A DNA stretch of 64,000 nt from assembly GCF_017377795.1 (NCBI RefSeq), contig NZ_JAFRDR010000002.1, positions 682,001-746,000 of the forward strand, in the 5' to 3' direction. The notes below the pieces were generated by a model. It was not told where the DNA came from, searched no databases, and was given only the letters and a program-made list of their open reading frames with translations. This document shows, piece by piece, positions 36,749 to 46,131 of this stretch. The position numbers and the translations under genes were made by a program. Within the stretch, counting starts at the first letter, position 1, and each line of letters begins with the position of its first letter. Origin of the DNA: Williamsia soli. Lineage in GTDB: Bacteria; Actinomycetota; Actinomycetes; Mycobacteriales; Mycobacteriaceae.

Positions 36749-37498
36749 TTAGCCCGCGGGAGCGGCACCGGTGGGGTCGGCGGAGTCCCCGGACTCACGA
36801 GGCAGCAGATCTGGACGCCGCTCCCGGGTACGGGCGAGCGACTGCTCGGTGCGCCAGCGATCCTGTTTCGCGTGGTCACCGCTCAGGAGTACCGGCGGCA
36901 CGTCGAGTCCGCGCCAGGTCGGCGGGCGCGTGTAGCTCGGACCTTCGAGCAGGCCATCAGAGAACGAGTCCTGCTGATGCGAGTTCTTGTTGCCCAGGAC
37001 CCCGTCGATCAGGCGCACTGTGGCCTCGACCATGGCCATCACGGCCACCTCGCCGCCGATCAGGACGAAGTCGCCCAGGGAAACCTCTTGCACCCGAACA
37101 CGTCTGGCGGCATCGTCGAAGACCCTCTGGTCGATGCCCTCGTACCGTCCGCATGCGAACACGATGTGCCTCTCGCGACTCCACTCCTGCGCGGTGGCCT
37201 GGGTGAACGGAACCCCGGCAGGGGTCGGGACGACCAGGAGAGCGTCGTCGGGGCACACCTCGTCCAGGCACGGCCCCCACACCGTCGGTTTCATCACCAT
37301 GCCCGGGCCACCGCCGTACGGGGAATCGTCCACTGCGCGGTGGACGTCGTGGGTCCAGTCCCGCAGATCGTAGGTGTCGAGCGCGAGTATTCCGCGGTCG
37401 ATGGCCTTGCCCAGCAGTGCCATTCGCATCGGTTCGAGGTACTCGGGAAAGATCGAGACCACACCGATCCGGATGGCCGGGTCGCTCCCCCCGCTCAT
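36749..37498 (-). CDS. trmD: tRNA (guanine(37)-N1)-methyltransferase TrmD
   Basis: This 249-residue SPOUT methyltransferase makes m1G37 in tRNA to prevent frameshifting. The [14 protein letters not shown] start, [15 protein letters not shown] loop, [13 protein letters not shown] and [11 protein letters not shown] with the trefoil knot are complete. The start overlaps the rimM stop by four bases. A short Pro/Glu-rich tail follows the family core. Confidence 0.97.
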   Translation of the reverse strand: MSGGSDPAIRIGVVSIFPEYLEPMRMALLGKAIDRGILALDTYDLRDWTHDVHRAVDDSPYGGGPGMVMKPTVWGPCLDEVCPDDALLVVPTPAGVPFTQATAQEWSRERHIVFACGRYEGIDQRVFDDAARRVRVQEVSLGDFVLIGGEVAVMAMVEATVRLIDGVLGNKNSHQQDSFSDGLLEGPSYTRPPTWRGLDVPPVLLSGDHAKQDRWRTEQSLARTRERRPDLLPRESGDSADPTGAAPAG

Positions 37499-38019
37499 TC
37501 GGGGTCCAGCAGGCCGTCGGGCGGGTCGATCTCGATGAGTTCTCGACTCACGGTCGGCACGATCGCGGTGACGAAGGGGATCAGCACCTCGCGGCCATCG
37601 GACATCGTCACCGACAGCAGATCCCCGGCAGGCAGGTGGAGGACATCGGTGACAGCCCCCACATCGTCGCCATCGACCGTGCGCACGGGGACCCCTTGCA
37701 GCTCGTGGTCGTAGAACTCGTCCGGGTCATCCCCGGAACTGACGTCGTCGGCGTCGATCAGGAACAGCACGCCGCGCAGCGCGGACGCGGAGTCCCGGTC
37801 GTTGACCTCGGCGAGAGACAGCAACAGCCGCCCGGAGTGATTCCGGGCGGCTGTCACCGTGTAATTGGTGTCGACGAAGGTGTTCTTACCGGTCGACTTC
37901 CGTCCGCGCAGCACGTTCCCGACTGCGAAGCGCACGCCTGGCTCGTCCGTACGGACGTCGACCATCACCTCGCCACGTACGCCGTGCGACTTGGCAACGC
38001 GGCCGACAACCAGATCCAC
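37495..38019 (-). CDS. rimM: 16S rRNA processing protein RimM
   Basis: This 174-residue 30S assembly factor has an N-terminal barrel beginning [16 protein letters not shown] and a C-terminal PRC-barrel ([24 protein letters not shown], in part), which together bind S19 and 16S rRNA. The GTG start lies 27 bases after the KH-protein gene, and the stop overlaps trmD. Confidence 0.96.
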   Translation of the reverse strand: MDLVVGRVAKSHGVRGEVMVDVRTDEPGVRFAVGNVLRGRKSTGKNTFVDTNYTVTAARNHSGRLLLSLAEVNDRDSASALRGVLFLIDADDVSSGDDPDEFYDHELQGVPVRTVDGDDVGAVTDVLHLPAGDLLSVTMSDGREVLIPFVTAIVPTVSRELIEIDPPDGLLDPE

Positions 38020-38046
38020 CTGTGAGCGCCTTGTTCCGCGGTGCGA

Positions 38047-38289
38047 TCAGCGGTCGGTGTCGACGATGTCGACCCGGACCCCGCGGCCACCGATTCCGGT
38101 GACGAGGGTGCGCAGCGCAGTGGCCGTGCGACCGTTGCGGCCGATGACCTTCCCGAGGTCTTCCGGGTTGACATGCACCTCGACGAAGCGTCCCCTTCGG
38201 CCGGTCACCAGCTCGACGCGGACGTCATCGGGGTTGGCGACGATGCCACGGACGAGGTGTTCGACGGCGTCAGCGACGACGACGCTCAC
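38047..38289 (-). CDS. khpA: KH-domain RNA-binding protein KhpA
   Basis: This 80-residue single KH domain contains [23 protein letters not shown], carrying the GxxG RNA-binding loop (GRNG). KhpA-type proteins bind RNA broadly and influence cell-size control in Gram-positives. The start overlaps the rpsP stop (GTGA), as usual for the rpsP-khpA-rimM-trmD group. Confidence 0.94.
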   Translation of the reverse strand: MSVVVADAVEHLVRGIVANPDDVRVELVTGRRGRFVEVHVNPEDLGKVIGRNGRTATALRTLVTGIGGRGVRVDIVDTDR

Positions 38290-38747
38290 TTGTCGGCGAC
38301 CTCAGCTGCGGGAGCCTCGGCAGCAGGCTCGTCGGCCTTCGGTGCGTCGTCTGCCTTCTTGGCAGCCTTCTTCTTCGGGGTGACGGCTTCGCCGGCGGGA
38401 GCGTTGTCGGCAGCGGCGAGCGCAGCGTTGAACAGGTCCTGCTTCGACGGCTTCGGCTCGGCGACCCGCAGGGTGCCCTCGGCGCCCGGCAGGCCCTTGT
38501 GCTTCTGCCAGTCACCGGTGATCTTCAGCAGTGCCGCGACGGGCTCGGTCGGCTGTGCGCCGACTCCGAGCCAGTACTGCGCGCGATCGGAGTCGATCTC
38601 GATCAGGCTGGGCTCTTCCTTGGGGTGGTAACGACCGATGGTCTCGATGGCCCGGCCATTACGGCGGGTGCGGGCGTCGGCGACGACGATCCGGTACTGG
38701 GGGTTACGGATCTTGCCGAGGCGGGTGAGCTTGATCTTGACAGACAC
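38286..38747 (-). CDS. rpsP: 30S ribosomal protein S16
   Basis: This 153-residue protein starts at GTG behind AAGGAAG. The first 85 residues are canonical S16 ([40 protein letters not shown]). A Lys/Ala/Glu-rich tail of about 60 residues follows, common in actinobacterial S16. It opens the rpsP-khpA-rimM-trmD unit; the 157 bases upstream hold its promoter, which I could not define. Confidence 0.97.
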   Translation of the reverse strand: MSVKIKLTRLGKIRNPQYRIVVADARTRRNGRAIETIGRYHPKEEPSLIEIDSDRAQYWLGVGAQPTEPVAALLKITGDWQKHKGLPGAEGTLRVAEPKPSKQDLFNAALAAADNAPAGEAVTPKKKAAKKADDAPKADEPAAEAPAAEVADK

Positions 38748-38904
38748 GAGTTACTTCCTTCTATGGTCACAGTGCAATTCGGCGACGTTCCACGTGTCGG
38801 AGCGCCCGGTTTTGCTGTTGAGGTGGTGTGACCGCCGGTCGGCACGTGGCCGGGTCCGGCGAACCAGGGAGTCATTGTGCCAGAGAGAGCCCTCCCGACA
38901 GAAA

Positions 38905-39870
38905 TCACGACGCGGTTGAGGACAGTGCAGCGACTGCGGCGCGGGTCTCGGCGGCGATCAGATCCCCGTTGATGTGAGCGCCGGCCATCGCACCGGCTGC
39001 GGCGGCTGCGCCGACCTGGGCCATCAGATTGCTGACGTTGCCCGCGGCCCACACACCCGATACCGCGGTCACGCCGGACTCATCGGCCGGAATGTAGTCG
39101 CCGACGCCCATCGGATGCGGGACCGGCTGCAGACCCAGGTCGGCCAGGAATGCCGCACGTGCGACCAATCGCGGCGTGACCGTCAGCGCTCGACGCGCAA
39201 CGAACGTGCCGTCGGCGAGCACGACCCCGGCGATGGCATCGCCTTCGGATCTGACCGCCGCAACCCTGCCCTCGACGAGGCGTATCCCGCGGGCGGTCAG
39301 CTGCGTACGTTCGTCGTCGGAGAGCCGCAACTCGTCGTTGAGAAACAGCACGATGTCCGCGCTGATCTGCCGGAACATCTGGGCCTGGTGAAGGGACATG
39401 GCGCTCACTCCCAGGATGCCGATGGCCTGGTCCCGAACCTCCCATCCGTGGCAATAGGGACAATGCAGCAGGCCCTTGCCCCATCGGTCGGCCAAACCCG
39501 GGATGTCCGGCAATTCATCGACCAATCCGGTCGTCACCAGCAGCCGGTGTGCTCCGACCGTGACACCTCCAGCAGTCCTGACGGTGAACCCGGTGTCGAC
39601 GTCGCCGTCGACACCGGTGACCTCGTCGTCGAGGATCCGGGCGCCGTACCGTTGGGCTTCTTCGCGTCCGATGGCGACCAGCTCGGCCGGTGGCAGCCCG
39701 TCGCGGGTCAGGAATCCGTGCACGCCTTCAGCGGGTGCGTTCCGCGGCCGACCACCGTCGATCACGAGTACCGATCGACGTGAACGGCCCAACATCACCG
39801 CCCCGCTCAGGCCGGCGGACCCGCCACCGATCACGATCACGTCATAGTTTGCTTGCGGTGTTTCATTCAT
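38905..39870 (-). CDS. Thioredoxin-reductase-like FAD/NAD(P) oxidoreductase
   Basis: The protein has 321 residues from the ATG at 39870; ATG 39888 is an alternative. The FAD-binding GGGSAG motif follows VIVIGG, the redox pair is CPYC in LLHCPYCHGWEV, and the C-terminal FAD motif reads GVWAAGNVSNLMAQVG. It has the size and CxxC placement of low-molecular-weight thioredoxin reductases, but lacks a neighbouring thioredoxin. It is divergent from an XRE-cupin regulator with a palindrome between them, suggesting control by that regulator. Confidence 0.85.
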   Translation of the reverse strand: MNETPQANYDVIVIGGGSAGLSGAVMLGRSRRSVLVIDGGRPRNAPAEGVHGFLTRDGLPPAELVAIGREEAQRYGARILDDEVTGVDGDVDTGFTVRTAGGVTVGAHRLLVTTGLVDELPDIPGLADRWGKGLLHCPYCHGWEVRDQAIGILGVSAMSLHQAQMFRQISADIVLFLNDELRLSDDERTQLTARGIRLVEGRVAAVRSEGDAIAGVVLADGTFVARRALTVTPRLVARAAFLADLGLQPVPHPMGVGDYIPADESGVTAVSGVWAAGNVSNLMAQVGAAAAAGAMAGAHINGDLIAAETRAAVAALSSTAS

Positions 39871-39897
39871 GAACCCACAGTGCGACATCGACCCCCT

Positions 39898-39921
39898 TTT
39901 CGGCAAGGATATTTGCTGAAA
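39898..39921. promoter_or_regulatory. Palindromic operator between flavoprotein and XRE-cupin genes
   Basis: TTTCGGCAA-GGATAT-TTGCTGAAA is an inverted repeat with nine-base arms and one mismatch, placed in the 68-base divergent gap. It is a likely binding site for the adjacent HTH regulator, controlling itself and the flavoprotein. This is inferred from position and symmetry. Confidence 0.5.
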
Positions 39922-39938
39922 CGGCAAGAACTGGCACT

Positions 39939-40520
39939 ATGACACTCATGAATGACGAGCTGAACGAAACCCTCAGCGCTGTCGGGCCACGGCTTCGCGC
40001 CCTCCGCCGCGAAAGGGCGATCACCCTTGCCGAGTTGTCGGAGAGCACAGCCATCTCCGAGAGCACACTGTCGCGACTCGAATCAGGGGGTCGAAAACCC
40101 ACACTGGAACTACTGCTGCCGCTCGCGAAGGCCTACGGCATCCCGCTCGACGAACTCGTGGGCGCCCCGGCCACCGGAGACCCCCGCATTCATATGCGCC
40201 CCATCCGGCGCCACGGCCGCGTCTTCATCCCGCTCACGCGGCGACCCGGCGGGATCCAGGCGTTCAAGCAGATCATGCCACCGCAGGACCCCGTCGAGCC
40301 CGAACTGAAGGTGCACGAGGGCTACGAGTGGCTGTATGTGCTGTCCGGTCGCGTACGACTCCTGCTGGGTGACCAAGATCTGACCCTGCTACCGGGCGAG
40401 GTGGTCGAGTTCGACACCCATGTGCCGCACTGGATTGCGGCCGTCGGGCCAGGAGAGGCAGAAGTTCTCTGCCTCTACGGAACCCAGGGCGAGCGCGCCC
40501 ATGTCCGCACCAAGACCTGA
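39939..40520 (+). CDS. XRE-family regulator with C-terminal cupin domain
   Basis: This 193-residue protein has an HTH_3 domain at about 14-70 (LRALRRERAITLAELSE, ISESTLSRLESGGRKPTL) and a cupin at about 115-185 (HEGYEWLYVLSGRVRLLLG, LLPGEVVEFDTHVPHWI). Such regulators sense a small molecule or metal through the cupin. The gene is divergent from the flavoprotein gene, with ATG at 39939 or 39948. It converges on the amidohydrolase gene with a six-base gap. Confidence 0.88.
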   Translation: MTLMNDELNETLSAVGPRLRALRRERAITLAELSESTAISESTLSRLESGGRKPTLELLLPLAKAYGIPLDELVGAPATGDPRIHMRPIRRHGRVFIPLTRRPGGIQAFKQIMPPQDPVEPELKVHEGYEWLYVLSGRVRLLLGDQDLTLLPGEVVEFDTHVPHWIAAVGPGEAEVLCLYGTQGERAHVRTKT

Positions 40521-40526
40521 AGGTCC

Positions 40527-41606
40527 TCAGATGAGGTGTCCGCCGCACACGATCGCGTCCGGGAATCGCAGGATGGACAGGTCCTCCGCAGGGTCACCCC
40601 GCAGCACCAGCACGTCCGCGCGATCACCGTCGCCCAGGGCACCCGCGCCCAGCCACTCACGGGCAGAGCTGCACGCCGCGTCCACTGCCTGCCCCGGACT
40701 GAGCCCGATGCCCGCCAGCGCGATGATCTCGTCGACGATGCGGCCATGTTCGACGAATCCGCCCGCGTCGGTTCCGGCGTAGATGTCCACCCCGGCCTCG
40801 ATCGCAGCGGCGAATGTCGCCGGAGCGTCGGCGTGCAGCTTGCGCATGTGCTGCCGATAGGCAGGGAAACGGTCGGCACCGTCGGCGATGGACGGGAAAT
40901 TCTCGACCTGGATCAGTGTCGGCACCAACCCGATTCGCTGGGCCGCCATGATCGCGATGAGCTCGTCGTTCAAGCCGGTGCCGTGCTCGATGCAGTCGAT
41001 TCCGGCGTCGATCAGCCCGTAGAGGGCCTCTGTGCCGAACACATGCGCGGTCACCTTGACACCGAGCTGGTGGGCCACCGAGATGGCCTCGCGGAGAACA
41101 TTGTCCGGCCACAGCGGAGACAGATCCCCGGTGTCCCGGTCAATCCAGTCCCCCACCAGCTTGACCCAACCGTCACCGGCCTGGGCCTGCCGCGCGACCT
41201 CGGCAGGCAGATCCGTGACCTGGCCGAGATCGACCCCGTAGTCGCGTAGGTACCGCTTCGGACGCGCGATGTGCTTACCCGCCCGGATGAACCGTGGGCC
41301 GGCGGGATCGTCGTCGAGCGGATGGGTATCCACCGGTGAGCCGACCTCACGGATCAGCGTTGCACCGGCCTGCAGATCTTGCCTGGCAAACGCCCTGGCC
41401 TGCTCGATCGTCACTCCCAGCCCGGGTGCGATGCCGACGTGGTTGTGCGCGTCGACCAACCCCGGCATGATCCAGCCACCGTTGGTGACCGTGTCGGCGC
41501 CCGTGATGGGCTCGCGGGTGATGAGACCGTCATCATCGACCCAGAACTCGACGGGTTCACCCGACCCGACCGCAAACCCACGAAAGTGCAGCTGCGACAG
41601 GCTCAT
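40527..41606 (-). CDS. Metal-dependent amidohydrolase (Rv2915c-like)
   Basis: This 359-residue imidazolonepropionase/prolidase-type amidohydrolase has the metal-binding HxH in VDAHNHVGIAP near residue 53, later metal ligands in VTAHVFG and DCIEHGTGLND, and the terminal Asp in YAGTDAGGF. The substrate is unknown. It lies 13 bases after the ffh stop and is the last gene of the amtB-glnB-glnD-ffh run, matching the position of Rv2915c. Confidence 0.85.
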   Translation of the reverse strand: MSLSQLHFRGFAVGSGEPVEFWVDDDGLITREPITGADTVTNGGWIMPGLVDAHNHVGIAPGLGVTIEQARAFARQDLQAGATLIREVGSPVDTHPLDDDPAGPRFIRAGKHIARPKRYLRDYGVDLGQVTDLPAEVARQAQAGDGWVKLVGDWIDRDTGDLSPLWPDNVLREAISVAHQLGVKVTAHVFGTEALYGLIDAGIDCIEHGTGLNDELIAIMAAQRIGLVPTLIQVENFPSIADGADRFPAYRQHMRKLHADAPATFAAAIEAGVDIYAGTDAGGFVEHGRIVDEIIALAGIGLSPGQAVDAACSSAREWLGAGALGDGDRADVLVLRGDPAEDLSILRFPDAIVCGGHLI

Positions 41607-41619
41607 CGACGCGACCGCC

Positions 41620-43200
41620 CTACTTCTTCTTCGGCCGCTGGAACTGACTCACGTCGATGCCCTCGAGCCCGGGCGGAATCTGGTCGAGCCCGGCGGGCAT
41701 GTTCGACAGGTCGGGGAAGCCCGCAGGCATACCACCGGGCATGCCGGGGAACCCGCCCCGCACCTTGGGAGGCGTGGGCCCGCGCCCACCCTTCTTGCCC
41801 TTCTTGCCGCCCTTTTTGCGATTGTTCTTGCGACCACCCGGCATGCCCATACGGCCGGCCATCTGCGACATCATTTTTCGCGCGTCGAAGAAGCGGTCGA
41901 CGAGCTGGTTGACGTCGCTCACCGTCACGCCGGACCCGTTCGCGATGCGGGCACGGCGCGAGCCGTTGATGATCTTCGGATTCTCACGCTCGGCCGGGGT
42001 CATACCGCGGATGATCGCCTGGACCTTGTCGAGTTGCTTGTCGTCGACCTGCGACAAGGCGTCTTTCATACCCGCCGCACCCGGCAACATTCCCAGGAGG
42101 TTCCCGATCGGACCCATCTTGCGGATCATGAGCATCTGTTCGAGGAAGTCCTCGAGAGTCAGCTCACCCTGGGTGATCTTGTTCGCGGCCGCCTCTGCCT
42201 GCTGGACGTCCCAGTGGGTTTCGGCCTGCTCGATCAGGCTCAGTACGTCGCCCATCCCGAGGATGCGACTCGACATCCGGTCGGGGTGGAATACGTCGAA
42301 GTCCTCGAGCTTTTCGCCCGTGGACGCGAACATGATGGGACGGCCGGTGATCTCGCGCACCGAGAGCGCGGCACCGCCACGGGCGTCGCCGTCGAGCTTG
42401 GTCAGGACCACACCGGTGAAGTCGACACCCTGGGCGAATGCTTCCGCCGTCGCCACGGCGTCCTGACCGATCATCGCGTCGAGAACGAAGAGCACCTCGT
42501 CCGGGTCGACTGCATCACGGATGCCTTTGGCCTGGGCCATCAGTTCTTCGTCGATACCGAGGCGTCCGGCAGTGTCCACGATCACGACGTCGTGATGCTT
42601 GGATCTCGCCTCGGCCACACCGGATCTCGCGACCTCGATGGGTTCGGCCAGACTGCCCGCGCCCTCGGAACCCGACACGCCGAGCTCACCGGTACCGCCG
42701 ACGCTCGTGCCCGGGTTGGGCGCGAAGACCGGGACGCCGGCCCGCTCACCGACGATCTGGAGCTGACTGACAGCACCTGGCCGCTGCAGGTCACATGCCA
42801 CCAGGATCGGGGTGTGACCCTGCTTCTTCAGCCAGGCCGCGAGCTTGCCCGCGAGGGTGGTCTTACCGGCACCCTGCAGGCCCGCGAGCATGATGACCGT
42901 CGGCGGCGTCTTCGCGAACTGGATTCGCCGGGTCTCGCCCCCGAGGATCCCGACGAGCTCCTCGTTGACGATCTTGACGACCTGCTGTGCGGGGTTGAGT
43001 GCGCCCGACACCTCGGCGCCTTTGGCACGTTCCTTGATCCTGGCGATGAAACCGCGGACGACGGTCAGCGATACGTCGGCCTCGAGTAGAGCGAGACGGA
43101 TCTCGCGGCAGGTGCGGTCGATATCGGCATCGGACAGCTTGCCCTTGCCGCGCAGATCGGTCAGGACACCGGCCAACCGGCCTGAGAGGGAGTCGAACAT
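41620..43200 (-). CDS. ffh: Signal recognition particle GTPase Ffh
   Basis: This 526-residue protein has the N domain (about 1-85), the G domain with GLQGAGKTTLAGKLA, DTAGRLG and TKLDGDARGG, and the Met-rich M domain that binds SRP RNA and signal sequences. The last 80 residues are basic and then Gly/Met/Pro-rich, a usual actinobacterial extension. It lies four bases after the glnD stop and works with FtsY encoded further upstream. Confidence 0.97.
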   Translation of the reverse strand: MFDSLSGRLAGVLTDLRGKGKLSDADIDRTCREIRLALLEADVSLTVVRGFIARIKERAKGAEVSGALNPAQQVVKIVNEELVGILGGETRRIQFAKTPPTVIMLAGLQGAGKTTLAGKLAAWLKKQGHTPILVACDLQRPGAVSQLQIVGERAGVPVFAPNPGTSVGGTGELGVSGSEGAGSLAEPIEVARSGVAEARSKHHDVVIVDTAGRLGIDEELMAQAKGIRDAVDPDEVLFVLDAMIGQDAVATAEAFAQGVDFTGVVLTKLDGDARGGAALSVREITGRPIMFASTGEKLEDFDVFHPDRMSSRILGMGDVLSLIEQAETHWDVQQAEAAANKITQGELTLEDFLEQMLMIRKMGPIGNLLGMLPGAAGMKDALSQVDDKQLDKVQAIIRGMTPAERENPKIINGSRRARIANGSGVTVSDVNQLVDRFFDARKMMSQMAGRMGMPGGRKNNRKKGGKKGKKGGRGPTPPKVRGGFPGMPGGMPAGFPDLSNMPAGLDQIPPGLEGIDVSQFQRPKKK

Positions 43201-43204
43201 TCCC

Positions 43205-45736
43205 CTAGCCTATCGGGACGCCGGATTTACCGGTGTCCTCCTCTGGTTCCCGGGGTGGCGCGGGGGGTGGGACTACCGCCAGGATTGCCTCTTCGAGCTG
43301 GTCGCGCGTCTGCGGACCGTCCCCGGGCAGCCGCACACAGAAGGAATCGACCACCGATCCGCCCAATGTGGAGACCTTCGCCCACGTGATGAAGACCCGG
43401 TGCTGCTCGAGTACCGCACTGACCCGGGCGAGCAGGCCGATACGGTCGCCCGCGCGCAGTTCCAGGATCACGCTGTCGTCGTCGTAACCGTCGAACCACA
43501 GGACCCGCGGCGGGGCCTGGGCGAACAACGCCGGCACCGCCGGGCCCTGAGAATTCTCTCCGCCGGGGCCCTGCGCGATCGGGAGCTGCGTCTCCCTCTC
43601 ACGCGCGTCGAGCCGGGCGATCACGTCGATGTTGCCCTCCAGTGCCTGGATCAACTGCTGCCGTAGGAGGCCCGACTCCGATGGTTCACCGAACAACGGT
43701 GAGACCAGGAACGTATTGACCGCGCTCCCCGCGTGGGACTGGACCGACGCGCTCAACAGCCGCAGGCCCCGCAACGAGAGCACACCCGCCATCTGCGAGA
43801 GCAGACCCGGCTGTTCGGGCGCGATCATGGTCACCGCGAAGGTGTGCGGGTTGTCCGTCGTCACGAGGTCGACGCTGACGCCGCCCGCCTCCGCCAGGGC
43901 CGTCAGCTCAGGCGTCAGCGGACCTGGATCGGCCAGCTCGCCGCCGTCCATCAGCCGCAGACACCGGCGCACCAGTTCGCCGATCAGAGAGGACTTCCAA
44001 TCGCCCCAGACCCCCGGACCGGTCGCCTTGGAATCGGCTTCGGCAAGCGCGGCAAGCAATTCCAGTAGGACACGGGAACCGCCGAGGGTGTCGACGACGC
44101 CCTGCACCGTGGCGGGGTCGTCCAGATCGCGCCTGGTCGCGACATCAGGTAGGAGCAGGTGATAGCGGACCATCTTCGACAGGATCTGCACGTCTTCGGG
44201 CCACAGGCCGATGCGGTTACCCACCTGATTGGCGAGCTCGGCACCCACAACGCTGTGGTCGGCACCGCGTCCCTTCCCGAGGTCGTGGACCAGCGCGCCC
44301 AGGACCAGCAGGTCCGGACGCGACACCCTGGTCGTCATCGAACCCGCGTTGGCCGCGGTCTCCACGAGATGGCGGTCCACTGTCCACGTGTGAATCGGAT
44401 CACGTGGGGGTAGATCTCGAATGGCGCCCCATTCAGGGATCAGCCTGCCCCACAGGCCTGTCCGGTCGAGGGCCTCGATCGGCGCGATCATGTGTTCACC
44501 GGTCCCGAGTAGCACCAGCAGGTCGCTGAGCGCATCGATCGGCCAGGGTTCCCGCAGCTCCGGAGCATAATCGGCCAGCCTGGCCAGGGTGGAGGCCGCC
44601 ATGGGCAGCCCGGTCCGCGCCGATGCCGCGGCCACCCGCAGGATCAGACCTGGGTCTTTGCTGGGCAGCGCGTTCCGCGCGAGGACGACCTCACCGAAGT
44701 GCTCGACAACGCCTTCATCGAGAGGACGCCGGATGGGCGAGCGACGGAGCTTCGAGAGCCCCTTGCGTGGAAGCGAATTGGACGAGGTACGCAGTCCGAC
44801 ATCCACGGCGTAACTGATCGTGCGCGCGCTGTCACTGATGGTCCGGGCCAGATCGAATCGGTCGCCGATCCGCAGCGCCGCACCGATCTCATCGGCGTCC
44901 TGCGCACGCAGTTGCTCGCGAGGTCGACCGGTGATCCGGTGCAGTTCGGTGCGTACGTCGAGCAGGCGGGTGTACGCCTGCCGAAGCCCACCACCGGGAG
45001 AGTCCGGACGGAGCGCGGCCATGCCATCGGTCAGCTGCGCCACGGCGAGGGCATCGAGCATGTGAACATCGCGCAACCCTCCCCGGCCGTACTTGAGATC
45101 GGGTTCGGCGCGGTGGGCGATGTCGCCGCTGCGCCGCCAACGATCGCGGGCCTGATCGACGAGTCCTCCGAACCGCGAACGGATGTCGGTACGCCACTGC
45201 TGACGGATCCCACCGATCAGCAGCTTGGACAGATCCTCGTCCCCGGCGATGTGGCGGGCCTCGAGCAATCCGAGGGCCGCGGTCATGTCGGTGGCAGCCA
45301 CCTGAAGGGCCTGCGACACGGTCCGCACACTGTGGTCGAGTTTGATGTGCGCGTCCCACAACGGATACCAGATCTGGTCGGCAATCTCCGCGACGACCGC
45401 CGGATCCATCTCGTCGTGTAACAGGATCAGATCGAGATCCGAATGGGGCAGCAATTCCTGTCTGCCCAGTCCGCCGACGGCAACGATGGCGAAACCGCTA
45501 CCGGGTTTGATCCCGATCTCGGCGGCCTTGGTGGTGAGCCAGAAGTCGTGCAGGTCGACGAGAACCCTGCGCAGCGCGGGCGCATCGACCCGCTTGTTGC
45601 CGTCGGTCCGGCGTAGGAGTTGTTTGCGTGCTGTGACCAGATCCGTCGCGGCAGCCGGTGTCAGGTGAGACGGCTGCGGTCCTGCTCCCGAGGGCTCCCC
45701 GGATGCAGGACCGCGACCGCCACGTACGAATGGCAC
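43205..45736 (-). CDS. glnD: Bifunctional PII uridylyltransferase/uridylyl-removing enzyme GlnD
   Basis: The GTG at 45736, five bases after the glnB stop, gives 843 residues. Domains in order: nucleotidyltransferase (GLGRQELLPHSDLDLILLHD in part), GlnE/D helical region, an HD domain (ALVHDLGKGRGADHSVVG), and two C-terminal ACT domains (NPHTFAVTMIAPEQPGLLSQ; ELRAGDRIGLLARVSAVLEQH in part). In actinobacteria GlnD-type enzymes modify PII, by adenylylation in some species. The preceding gene encodes the PII target. Confidence 0.94.
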   Translation of the reverse strand: MPFVRGGRGPASGEPSGAGPQPSHLTPAAATDLVTARKQLLRRTDGNKRVDAPALRRVLVDLHDFWLTTKAAEIGIKPGSGFAIVAVGGLGRQELLPHSDLDLILLHDEMDPAVVAEIADQIWYPLWDAHIKLDHSVRTVSQALQVAATDMTAALGLLEARHIAGDEDLSKLLIGGIRQQWRTDIRSRFGGLVDQARDRWRRSGDIAHRAEPDLKYGRGGLRDVHMLDALAVAQLTDGMAALRPDSPGGGLRQAYTRLLDVRTELHRITGRPREQLRAQDADEIGAALRIGDRFDLARTISDSARTISYAVDVGLRTSSNSLPRKGLSKLRRSPIRRPLDEGVVEHFGEVVLARNALPSKDPGLILRVAAASARTGLPMAASTLARLADYAPELREPWPIDALSDLLVLLGTGEHMIAPIEALDRTGLWGRLIPEWGAIRDLPPRDPIHTWTVDRHLVETAANAGSMTTRVSRPDLLVLGALVHDLGKGRGADHSVVGAELANQVGNRIGLWPEDVQILSKMVRYHLLLPDVATRRDLDDPATVQGVVDTLGGSRVLLELLAALAEADSKATGPGVWGDWKSSLIGELVRRCLRLMDGGELADPGPLTPELTALAEAGGVSVDLVTTDNPHTFAVTMIAPEQPGLLSQMAGVLSLRGLRLLSASVQSHAGSAVNTFLVSPLFGEPSESGLLRQQLIQALEGNIDVIARLDARERETQLPIAQGPGGENSQGPAVPALFAQAPPRVLWFDGYDDDSVILELRAGDRIGLLARVSAVLEQHRVFITWAKVSTLGGSVVDSFCVRLPGDGPQTRDQLEEAILAVVPPPAPPREPEEDTGKSGVPIG

Positions 45737-45741
45737 TGTCG

Positions 45742-46131
<390 letters not shown>

